From a virus, in the IMG/VR virus record IMGVR_UViG_3300034418_013792, positions 1 through 31,861 of that record: DNA of 31,861 nucleotides. One strand, written 5' to 3'. Below are positions 24,227 through 31,861 of the stretch, in pieces. The notes beneath the pieces are model-generated. The model did no database searches, had not been told where the DNA came from, and saw only the letters and a list, made by a program, of their open reading frames with translations. A program made the translations under genes and the position numbers. Numbering within the stretch: position 1 is the first letter of the stretch; each line of letters begins with the position of its first letter.

Positions 24227-24498
24227 TTATACTCCTTGTCTAAATTCCCCGTAGATACTAAAACTTTGTGGTTCTTCAGGTATGATTTCTTCTTCTTGTT
24301 GACGTATAACATACAATTTACTATCCAAAGGGGCAAGCCTAAATTCGGCTTTTTGTTGTGTTTTTTGAAACCATGCCTCTAAAGTTTCTGTTAGTGAATT
24401 ATAAACTACCTTAGATAAATCATTAGTTAAAGACCAACGGTCCCCAGGGGGGACACGTTGAGCTATTAATTCATTATATTCTGTAATTTTTGTTTCCA

Positions 24499-24499
<1 letters not shown>
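24227..24499 (-). CDS. Small protein of unknown function between groEL and gp44
   Basis: A 90-residue protein. It contains VPPGDRWSLTNDLSKVVYNSLTETLEAWFQ near residues 16-45, then FRLAPLDSKLYVIRQQEEEIIPEEP, giving a helix and a beta hairpin, and an acidic stretch. It lacks any motif I know. Its ATG overlaps the groEL stop by one base (TAATG), and it ends right at the gp44 start, so it is co-translated with both. Function unknown. Confidence 0.6.
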
Positions 24500-26403
<1,904 letters not shown>

Positions 26404-26407
<4 letters not shown>

Positions 26408-26691
26408 ATATTAAAATGATTAATTAAACGATTTTGTAATTCTTTGTATTTTGTAATATAATCTTGAAGGGATTCAAAACTAGATTGGTGAATTTGATTT
26501 TTAACCATTGCACTTAAGCAATTTCCTAAATTAGTATAAAACCCTATTTTAGATTCATACTCATTATTATCTTCGGTAGTAATTTTTTTACATAGAGCAT
26601 AATTGTAATCATCAATTTGAATATAATAAGGTTCTAGAATTGGGTCTTTAATATAAGTTAAAGTAGTAGATCCTTTTTGTCTTCCGGCCAT
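26404..26691 (-). CDS. Small protein of unknown function before groES
   Basis: A 95-residue protein: a basic N-terminus MAGRQKGSTTLT, then YYIQIDDYNYALCKKITTED, GFYTNLGNCLSAMVKNQI near residues 50-67 and a helix FESLQDYITKYKELQNRL near 73-90. The 'YxLxxDxxNYxLxK ... GYYxNLxxAL' layout resembles small phage proteins of the DUF5405 sort, but I am not sure. It is the first gene after the 91-base gap that follows hsp20, so it could be the leader gene of the groES/groEL unit. It overlaps groES by four bases. Confidence 0.55.
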
Positions 26692-26782
26692 AATATAACT
26701 GTTTTTATTTTAAATATATAACGTGAATATACGAAAAAATATTGAGGTAACCAAATCAAAATAAACCTTAGGGCACTTAGAT
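26692..26782 (-). promoter_or_regulatory. 91-base gap after hsp20 with possible promoter for the chaperonin unit
   Basis: On the minus strand the gap holds the right-hand copy of the inverted repeat (26762-26776), then TTGGTT, 17 bases, and TATATT, which would be a passable sigma70-type promoter pair, then an A/T leader before ATG at 26691. An A/T hairpin AAATAAA...TTTATTT also surrounds the repeat copy (26758-26788), too weak to be a proper terminator. The promoter is tentative. The gap is one of only two longer than 50 bases in the window. Confidence 0.35.
26762..26776. repeat. Inverted repeat arm, downstream of hsp20
   Basis: The 15-mer TAAACCTTAGGGCAC is found here. Its exact reverse complement lies at 27276-27290, on the other side of hsp20. 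The 499 bases between hold the whole gene. In the minus-strand transcript the two arms could pair, joining the 5' leader and the 3' end. GC content of the core CCTTAGGGCAC is well above the A/T background. Confidence 0.85.
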
Positions 26783-27214
26783 TTATTTAATTTTTAAAAC
26801 TTTGGGTTTAGCTGATTCAGCAAAGGGGATATGAATTCCAAGTAATCCATTTTCCATCATTGCTTCTGCTTTTGCTAAATCAAATTTAGGAGCAATTTTA
26901 TAGCCTAAATTAAAAGAACGTTTAGCTATACCTCTATGGATATAGTTACGATCTTGGGTTTTAGCATCATTTACATCAGCTGCCCTATGGTAAGCAATTT
27001 TAAGAATATCTCCTTCGATATTTAATTCAACATCTTCTTTGGAAAGACCAGTACAAGCAACTTCTAAATGAAGTCCTTTATCTGTTTCAAAAATATCTAC
27101 AGGATGGGAGGGTTTGGCTTCAACTGCCGGTTGAAAATTTAACTCAGACTTGAAAAAGTCTTTAAATAATAGATCAAATGGTGAGAGATTTCTCTCTAAA
27201 AATAATGTACTCAT
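26783..27214 (-). CDS. hsp20: Small heat-shock protein Hsp20 (alpha-crystallin)
   Basis: A 143-residue sHSP. The N-terminal arm (about 1-40) is rich in Phe and Leu. The alpha-crystallin domain runs from PVDIFETDKGLHLEVACTGLSKEDVELNIEGD (about 43-74) to YIHRGIAKRSFNLGYKIAPKFDLAKAEAMMENGLLGIHIP (about 91-130), with the conserved Arg-Ser-Phe and NGLL-x-I-x-IP motifs and a C-terminal VLKIK as the I-x-I-like tail. It would hold unfolding proteins for refolding by GroEL/GroES encoded just after it. Hsp20 is a core gene of T4-like cyanophages and relatives. It is monocistronic in appearance: 92 bases before it and 91 after it, with inverted repeat arms on both sides. Confidence 0.93.
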   Translation of the reverse strand: MSTLFLERNLSPFDLLFKDFFKSELNFQPAVEAKPSHPVDIFETDKGLHLEVACTGLSKEDVELNIEGDILKIAYHRAADVNDAKTQDRNYIHRGIAKRSFNLGYKIAPKFDLAKAEAMMENGLLGIHIPFAESAKPKVLKIK

Positions 27215-27230
27215 ATCATTTTAAATTTAT

Positions 27231-27248
27231 GCTGTCCTAAAGATCAGC
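27231..27248 (-). other. Small hairpin in the hsp20 leader
   Basis: On the minus strand GCTGATCTTTAGGACAGC can fold with four outer pairs (GCTG/CAGC), an A-A mismatch, a U-G and a C-G pair and a four-base loop. It lies 17 bases upstream of the ATG. Thermometer RNAs often sit in front of sHSP genes, but there is no Shine-Dalgarno sequence here to mask and the stem is small. I treat it as weak. Confidence 0.2.
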
Positions 27249-27275
27249 GGGTTAATAATTAATTTTACAAAACGT

Positions 27276-27290
27276 GTGCCCTAAGGTTTA
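27276..27290. repeat. Inverted repeat arm, upstream of hsp20
   Basis: The 15-mer GTGCCCTAAGGTTTA is the exact reverse complement of 26762-26776. It starts five to eight bases downstream of a TATAAT box, so it would be near the very 5' end of the hsp20 transcript. It could be a protein-binding site present in both gaps, the stem of a folded mRNA, or the edge of a gene cassette. Confidence 0.85.
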
Positions 27291-27294
27291 CTTT

Positions 27295-27300
27295 ATTATA
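27295..27300 (-). promoter_or_regulatory. Candidate -10 box for hsp20
   Basis: The minus strand reads TATATG-TATAAT-AAAG immediately after the gp45 stop. TATAAT followed by AA is like a sigma70 -10 and loosely like the T4 late TATAAATA. No -35 box is evident 17 bases upstream, since that is inside gp45. The ATATATGTAT block is shared with the gap at 21060-21098. Likely but unproven. Confidence 0.35.
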
Positions 27301-27306
27301 CATATA

Positions 27307-28041
27307 TTAAAAACTAGTTTCTGCTTTGCGAACCATAAAATATTCGCTAGAAACTATATCTGTTTTAAACTCTAATTTCATTAATCCCATACTACTTACA
27401 AACATTTTCCCTTCTTCCATATCTTTATTTACTTGTAAAATAGATTTAAACATTTCAGAATTAAATGGTATTTTCATATTCGTTTCTTTAATATTTCCTG
27501 AGATTTGATAGGTAATTTTGTTATTATGTCCTGCTTCATCTCCAAAAACAAATTCACAAATATCTTCACCATCTAAATTTTGGGTAGTAGTAAATAACAT
27601 ATTATCTGTTTCTCCTAAAGCACTCTTAGCTTTAATTAAGTTTGTAATATCTTCGGATTCTAAATTAATTTCTATTACCCATTCAGGTATATTAACCGTA
27701 GCTATTTTATTCATTAACAAAGGATCTGATAGAGCATATGTTAAATTAAAACTTGCGTCTGAAATGTAAAGTTTTGTATATATCTTATGGGATTTTTCTA
27801 ATTCCAATAATAACTCACCTTGACAAATTGATAACAGATTAGACAATTTTTTAGTATCATAAATAGCTATCTCACTATCTTCTAATTTAAAATCAGAACA
27901 AGATATTTTACCTATAATATCTTTAGTTGGACTCATAAAATCAATTTCAAGATTATTATTTTTAATAACCCACTTAACTGATTGATTAACACCTAAATGG
28001 TATTTGTTGAGTATCGATTGAAGTAATATTTTATTTATCAT
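27307..28041 (-). CDS. 45: Sliding clamp, DNA polymerase accessory protein (gp45-like)
   Basis: A 244-residue protein with the layout of T4 gp45 (228). The N-terminal repeat contains SEIAIYDTKKLSNLLSIC near residues 56-73 (gp45: VAIYDLNGFLGILSL) and ALSDPLLM near 103-110 (gp45: PAADPS). A second domain runs from EINLESEDITNLIKAKSAL to a final strand SSEYFMVRKAETSF, like the DHF-ended tail of gp45. It forms the trimeric ring that tethers polymerase and, in T4, also activates late transcription. It overlaps the polymerase C-terminal gene by four bases, so the clamp is co-translated with the polymerase. Confidence 0.85.
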   Translation of the reverse strand: MINKILLQSILNKYHLGVNQSVKWVIKNNNLEIDFMSPTKDIIGKISCSDFKLEDSEIAIYDTKKLSNLLSICQGELLLELEKSHKIYTKLYISDASFNLTYALSDPLLMNKIATVNIPEWVIEINLESEDITNLIKAKSALGETDNMLFTTTQNLDGEDICEFVFGDEAGHNNKITYQISGNIKETNMKIPFNSEMFKSILQVNKDMEEGKMFVSSMGLMKLEFKTDIVSSEYFMVRKAETSF

Positions 28042-28967
28042 AAGTTAAAAAACATTTCACGAAATGGGTTTAAATTTAAATTCCAATTTAGATCGCTATA
28101 AAAACCCTCCAATTTATTAAGCAAAATAGATTCAAATATTTTTTCTCTATCAGCATATTGTTCAATAAATGTATTAATTTTTTCTGGGATATCAAACTCT
28201 AAAAATGCAAGGGCTTCAATTTGGTAAGGATTTGGTTTTAAATATATCCATTTTACTTTATCACCTTGAGTAATATAACTATGTTTTTTATTTAAACCCC
28301 AAAATTTAACTAAATCATTATATTTTATAACTGCTCTTACAGCAGCAGGGGCACCTTTAGCTATAATAGAAAACATTTCTCCTGCTCTAGCTTTTCGTTC
28401 AGTGTATTTATTTAAAGTTTTAACGGAAGTAGGATTACCTAATTGAATAAGAGAAATACTTCCATCTAAAATTTCTTGTCTAAATTCCTTAACTCTTTTA
28501 TCAATATCACTCTGTTTAGCTCCTTTTAAAACATCAATCAAAGCTTGTTTAAAAAATTTACCTAATACAGGTGGAAAATTAGCTTTTTTAAATTCAAGTC
28601 CTTTTACATCAAGAGATTCTTTTACAATACCTTCTTGTTTTGTAATCCATTGGGCATAACGACGAGTTGCCCTAAAATAAGCTGAACGAATAACACATTC
28701 AGTCTTCATTTCTAATCTATGTTCCTGAACATTAAAACAATTTTTAGCTAAGTCACTATAAGAATTAGTGATAATATCTTGGTATTGTAAAGCAATTTCT
28801 TCCAATTTGTTATCTTTATCCTCACTTGACATTTCATTAAAATCAGGATATAAATGTCTTAATAAAGGTTCAGCATGGATATAGATAGAATCTGTATCAG
28901 AATATGCTACATAATTAGTATCTTCAGGATCGCAAATCCACCAAGGAGTATCTTCTAAATGCTTCAT
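28038..28967 (-). CDS. 43B: DNA polymerase family B, C-terminal part (gp43B): palm motif C and thumb
   Basis: A 309-residue protein that starts just before motif C: YVAYSDTDSIY at residues 19-29, with catalytic Asp24 and Asp26. Then comes ECVIRSAYFRATRRYAQWI (palm/thumb boundary), the KGLEFKKANFPP region near 119-130 and a thumb domain to FREMFFNL, the last residues being a likely clamp-binding tip as the C-terminus of gp43 binds gp45. It lacks all upstream motifs, which lie in the gene at 29237-30922. The two would have to assemble to form one active polymerase. The 870 total residues compare with 898 in T4 gp43. It follows the 88-codon gene after two bases. Confidence 0.92.
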   Translation of the reverse strand: MKHLEDTPWWICDPEDTNYVAYSDTDSIYIHAEPLLRHLYPDFNEMSSEDKDNKLEEIALQYQDIITNSYSDLAKNCFNVQEHRLEMKTECVIRSAYFRATRRYAQWITKQEGIVKESLDVKGLEFKKANFPPVLGKFFKQALIDVLKGAKQSDIDKRVKEFRQEILDGSISLIQLGNPTSVKTLNKYTERKARAGEMFSIIAKGAPAAVRAVIKYNDLVKFWGLNKKHSYITQGDKVKWIYLKPNPYQIEALAFLEFDIPEKINTFIEQYADREKIFESILLNKLEGFYSDLNWNLNLNPFREMFFNL

Positions 28968-28969
28968 AT

Positions 28970-29236
28970 TTAAAATCTATCATCGGGGCCTGGGGATTTA
29001 ACAATAGCATTGCTCCATTTATCTCCTTTATTATTTCGAAGTACCTCAGCAGGAATAATGGATATGTAATCATTCATAATCTTAAAGTTCCCTCCTTGTT
29101 TTAACATTTTCTTGAAAAAAGTAATATGTTTTTCTTCCCAAAAGGTACTTAAAGCTAATAATTCTTCTTTTTCTACTACATTGTCATTAATTTTTATAGT
29201 GACACCTTTTCTAATCGATTGTGGTTTTAATGGCAT
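28970..29236 (-). CDS. 88-codon gene inserted between the two halves of DNA polymerase
   Basis: An 88-residue basic protein: PQSIRKGVTIKINDNVVEK, LLALSTFWEEKHITFFKKML near residues 27-46, then a Lys/Asn-rich end with IIPAEVLRNN. It starts right at the stop of the polymerase N-terminal gene (TAAATG) and ends two bases before the C-terminal gene, so it fills the split exactly. I see no LAGLIDADG, GIY-YIG or HNH motif, so it is not an obvious homing endonuclease. It could be a remnant, an assembly factor or a new domain. I do not recognise it. Confidence 0.65.
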   Translation of the reverse strand: MPLKPQSIRKGVTIKINDNVVEKEELLALSTFWEEKHITFFKKMLKQGGNFKIMNDYISIIPAEVLRNNKGDKWSNAIVKSPGPDDRF

Positions 29237-30922
29237 TTAATTTAATTTAGTTTCTTTTCTTAATACTTTATTCATATGTCGGTTAGCAGTTAAAGCACTT
29301 TCTTGAATAATTCTTTGACCACTTAAAGTAATGGCTTCAGATAAAATAACATTACCATAACGGAAACTACCAAGAGCAGTTGCACCATACAAACTATTTA
29401 ACAAAATCTTCATTGTGTATTGTTTCATATGGAAACCAGCACCAGCTTCTTTATCACCTGATTTGTATGCTTTTTTCATTTGGTTTTTATATAATACTCT
29501 TTCATCAAACCATTTTTTCAAAATAGTAGATAGTACTGATTCTTTATCTGTTCTAAAGAACACACCATTAGCAGAAATAGACCATTTATTTTTTTCTATA
29601 AATTTAACTAATTCTTTTACTTTAAGTTTAGTTTTTTTACGTTTAACATTTTCAATAATTAATTCTTCTTCAGGTTCTTTAGATTTTAAATCATTAAGAC
29701 CTAAACGATTATTTCTATCATCAGCATCAATAATACGACCAACCATTGTTTCTTTACCAATGTTTATAGTCATTATAATTGAAGGATATAGTGAAGTTAA
29801 ATCTTCATCAAACATATAATTGTAAATACCTGCTTTAGGACAGAATAAGTAACCTCCAGCATAATTTTTTTTAGAAAGTGGGTTTCGGTCTTTAGCTGGG
29901 GGTATAAGTCCTTCACTCAATAAATAAGCAGAAATAGCCCCATCTTGAGTTTTAGTATTAGCATAAACTTCACTATAATTGTGTTTACCTTTATGAGATA
30001 GGTTTTTTACAAGTGCTAGATATTCTAGTTTTTCATCTAATACTTTTAAAATTTCAACATCCCGAAAGTTATACTGGATAAATTTATTTACATCAGTTTC
30101 AAATAACTTATCTAAATTTCCTTCATATTCAATTTTATTTATACCAGCATATTTTTCTCCAATAGCATCTAGTTTAAATGATGGTTCATCAGCCCAACTA
30201 AACTTTTTATGCAGACGCATATAATCAAGAGATTCAACCCCTGCAATTTGGATATATTGATTTACAGACCATGGAGTTTCTCTTACATACCCAATAGGAG
30301 ATAAATAACGAGCTACATCTTCACCTAAAACATTACACATTCTATAATAAAGATAAGGAATATCAAAATAATCACTATTCCATCCTACCACAATATCAGG
30401 ATCTATTTCTCTAAATTTTTCTATAAATTTAAGTAATAGCTCTTTTTCAGTACGACAAGGGATAATTTCTTTGTTTTTAGCTTTAGTATGTTTTATTTCA
30501 TCTTTAACATCTAAAATAAGGATAGCCCATTGATCTAATTGTTTATCATACCAAGCAATTGAAGTTACTTTTTTGGGGGCTGATTTAATATATTCCTCAG
30601 TTAAGGCATCCCCCATTTCAGTTTCAATATCAAAAAATACTTCACGATGGGTTTTAGAGGGTTCATCATTAATTCCATATTTTTCAATAAGAAATTTTTG
30701 ATAAGGAGTCATATCATGGAAATGAAGTTTTGGATTTTCTTTTTCCCATTTAGAAATCTTTTTCAAGGGCTCACCATTTAATCCTACATGGGTGGCATCA
30801 GCTTCATTACATTCTGTATAAACTTGGTTTATCCATTCTACTTTACTGTAGCCTGTATCCTCCCATAAGTGAATAAGAAACTTATTTTTACCTAAACTTT
30901 GAGCAAATGCTTTTTTATACAT
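29237..30922 (-). CDS. 43A: DNA polymerase family B, N-terminal part (gp43A): 3'-5' exonuclease, motifs A and B
   Basis: A 561-residue protein. The proofreading exonuclease has FFDIETE (D98, E100), GWNSDYFDIPYL (180-191) and YNFRDVE (Y284, D288), so all three exo motifs are intact. Polymerase motif A is EDLTSLYPSII with D374. Motif B is KILLNSLYGATALGSFRYG from K505. The chain then stops after NRHMNKVLRKETKLN, before motif C, which lies in the separate gene at 28038-28967. Several Aeromonas T4-like phages are known to have gene 43 split into two proteins, and this is the same kind of arrangement. The start overlaps the MazG-like gene stop by one base. Confidence 0.94.
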   Translation of the reverse strand: MYKKAFAQSLGKNKFLIHLWEDTGYSKVEWINQVYTECNEADATHVGLNGEPLKKISKWEKENPKLHFHDMTPYQKFLIEKYGINDEPSKTHREVFFDIETEMGDALTEEYIKSAPKKVTSIAWYDKQLDQWAILILDVKDEIKHTKAKNKEIIPCRTEKELLLKFIEKFREIDPDIVVGWNSDYFDIPYLYYRMCNVLGEDVARYLSPIGYVRETPWSVNQYIQIAGVESLDYMRLHKKFSWADEPSFKLDAIGEKYAGINKIEYEGNLDKLFETDVNKFIQYNFRDVEILKVLDEKLEYLALVKNLSHKGKHNYSEVYANTKTQDGAISAYLLSEGLIPPAKDRNPLSKKNYAGGYLFCPKAGIYNYMFDEDLTSLYPSIIMTINIGKETMVGRIIDADDRNNRLGLNDLKSKEPEEELIIENVKRKKTKLKVKELVKFIEKNKWSISANGVFFRTDKESVLSTILKKWFDERVLYKNQMKKAYKSGDKEAGAGFHMKQYTMKILLNSLYGATALGSFRYGNVILSEAITLSGQRIIQESALTANRHMNKVLRKETKLN

Positions 30923-31440
30923 TAAATACCTATATTCTCATTTTTAAATTGGGACAATTCATCATTAGTAAAAAATTGAGTGAGATCAGGTCTAAAATAA
31001 TTAATAGATTTCATAACTTTTTTATCCCTTGTTCTGTATACAACAAAATAGTTACCAACTTTTTCGTAATGACATGGTTCACCTTGTTGTTCACTTCGAA
31101 TTTTAACTGTTTGGATAGCTTCTTTCTCGGTTTTGCAAGCTTTTGACATATTTGATGCTTGTACCTCTGAGTATGCTTGGGGTATTTTATCTTTAATACC
31201 ATGTAACATGGCACCATTACCCAAAGAAACATAGGTAATGTCACAAAGAGCATCAAGTACTTCAACAATATTTCCTGTTTCACACGCATGTTTATATTCT
31301 TCAAGTTCTTCTAAGATAAAATTATATACAAACATCCATTCTTTTTCTTCAGGGATGGTTGGAGTATAATTGTTTGGTTTACCCATAGTGGCATTAAATT
31401 CCTCTACTTCATTTACAAATGGTACATTACTTTTACTCAT
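30922..31440 (-). CDS. MazG-like nucleotide pyrophosphohydrolase
   Basis: A 172-residue all-alpha NTP pyrophosphatase-like protein. The metal motif is in FILEELEEYKHA near residues 46-57 (E-E-x-x-E), with EVLDALCDITYVSLG near 64-78 giving ExxDxxxD. After it come HGIKDKIPQAYSEVQASNMSKAC and a C-terminal extra domain of about 60 residues. The SEVQxSNMSK element is typical of the Bacteroidetes forms I know. MazG-type enzymes in phages are thought to clean unusual nucleotides or alter the alarmone pool. It lies 5 bases after folE and just before the polymerase gene, consistent with a nucleotide role. Confidence 0.82.
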   Translation of the reverse strand: MSKSNVPFVNEVEEFNATMGKPNNYTPTIPEEKEWMFVYNFILEELEEYKHACETGNIVEVLDALCDITYVSLGNGAMLHGIKDKIPQAYSEVQASNMSKACKTEKEAIQTVKIRSEQQGEPCHYEKVGNYFVVYRTRDKKVMKSINYFRPDLTQFFTNDELSQFKNENIGI

Positions 31441-31445
31441 AATTA

Positions 31446-31861
31446 TTAAATATTATGTCCTCCGTTATTAATCTTTAGACTGTCAAAAAATTCTTTTCTT
31501 GCTTGATTTGTATCGTCTCTAAATGCACCTGATGCTTTAGTAGTAACCATAGCAGCCCCTTGATGTTTTACACCCCTACAACTTACACAATTGTGAGTAC
31601 CTACAATAGTTACAATAACACCTTTATTACCTTCAGTAATTTTATCTACTGCATTATGAATTGCTGATGTTAATTGTTCTTGGATAGCACCTCTACGACC
31701 AAATAATTCTACAATTCGGTTTAATTTAGATAAACCAATTACTTGCCCATCTTTACCTGCAATATAACCGATATGAACTACACCTCCAATTGTTTGGTGG
31801 TGGTGTGAACACATTGAGGTAAGAGGAATATTACGCTCAATAATTACTCCATCGTAACCAT
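31446..31861 (-). CDS. folE: GTP cyclohydrolase I (FolE), N-terminal part beyond the window
   Basis: The visible part (about 138 residues to the stop) begins GYDGVIIERNIPLTSMCSHHH. The zinc-site CxHH, VIGLSKLNRIVELFGRR and QEQLTSAI, and THNCVSCRGVKHQG (His, Cys, Arg-Gly-Val) match the FolE family; the final TTKASGAFRDD fits its TxxxxGxF end. The enzyme opens GTP to give 7,8-dihydroneopterin triphosphate, for folate or, in some phages, for 7-deazaguanine (queuosine-like) bases. No queD, queE or queC is in view. As panB needs methylene-folate, a phage-borne folate step could be linked, but this is speculation. The first ATG in the visible part is internal, so the gene starts past the right edge. 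Confidence 0.92.
   Translation of the reverse strand, partial: GYDGVIIERNIPLTSMCSHHHQTIGGVVHIGYIAGKDGQVIGLSKLNRIVELFGRRGAIQEQLTSAIHNAVDKITEGNKGVIVTIVGTHNCVSCRGVKHQGAAMVTTKASGAFRDDTNQARKEFFDSLKINNGGHNI

Noticed and set aside
26758-26788. Rho-independent terminator after hsp20
   Set aside because: The only stem is seven A-T pairs around a 17-base loop with no following U-run of note.
28970-29236. RegA homologue between the polymerase halves
   Set aside because: Only about ten residues (around FFKKMLKQGG) recall RegA; length and the rest do not match.
28967-29240. Frameshift, intron or intein explaining the broken polymerase
   Set aside because: The break has proper stop and start codons, an open 88-codon frame fits the space exactly, and no intein or endonuclease motif is seen. 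An intron cannot be excluded without RNA data.
31011-31304. Minus-strand open frame inside the MazG-like gene, and a similar one at 19645-19860 inside a GT4 gene
   Set aside because: They are in another frame of well-supported genes and give low-complexity translations.

Overview
This 31.9 kb AT-rich window looks like part of the genome of a T4-like (marine 'exo-T-even' type) tailed phage. All genes I accept lie on the minus strand, so transcription runs from high to low coordinates. Genes are packed with 0-20 base gaps or short ATGA/TAATG-type overlaps, and no gene-free stretch exceeds about 92 bases. The phage assignment rests on a T4-type replisome: family-B DNA polymerase, sliding clamp gp45, clamp-loader ATPase gp44 and a probable gp62. 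Hsp20, a MazG-like pyrophosphohydrolase and FolE are also typical accessory genes of such phages. The starts I checked lack a Shine-Dalgarno sequence and have only A/T-rich leaders such as TAAATAAAT. Together with the style of the MazG and DUF1599 proteins this makes a Bacteroidetes (flavobacterial) host my best guess, but that is inference.

Right part (about 20.9-31.9 kb, transcribed first): a 3'-partial view of folE, a MazG-like gene, DNA polymerase split into two cistrons with an 88-codon gene between them, gp45, hsp20 flanked by a 15-bp perfect inverted repeat, a small gene, groES, groEL, a small gene, gp44, a small gene, a gp62-like gene, a small gene, a DUF1599/Nmad1 gene, a PD-(D/E)XK nuclease with a likely Fe-S site, and a ribbon-helix-helix protein. 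Relative to T4 (45-44-62-regA-43) the replisome order is rearranged, and a chaperone block sits between clamp and clamp loader.

Left part (1-20.9 kb, transcribed next): an uninterrupted run of about 20 carbohydrate genes. First come two GT4 glycosyltransferases, a zinc-ribbon protein, a GT2 and a GDP-mannose 3,5-epimerase-like SDR. Next is a possible heptose-type module: a cupin, a zinc-ribbon/nucleotidyltransferase/kinase fusion, a GmhA-like SIS protein, a split transketolase, an AroE-like enzyme and a HAD phosphatase. Last is a module that resembles a branched-chain 3,6-dideoxyhexose pathway: a CDP-paratose-2-epimerase-like SDR, FkbM methyltransferase, GT10, an E1/ColD-type PLP dehydratase with His in place of the PLP Lys, an RmlB-like 4,6-dehydratase, an acetolactate-synthase/YerE-like ThDP enzyme, PanB, an SDR and a STELLO-like glycosyltransferase cut by the window edge.

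The most interesting reading is that this phage carries its own route to an unusual nucleotide sugar, possibly carbon-branched by a ThDP enzyme and/or hydroxymethylated by a PanB-family enzyme, plus the transferases to attach it to virion protein, DNA or host envelope. The enzyme families are supported by motifs. The pathway and the acceptor are inference.
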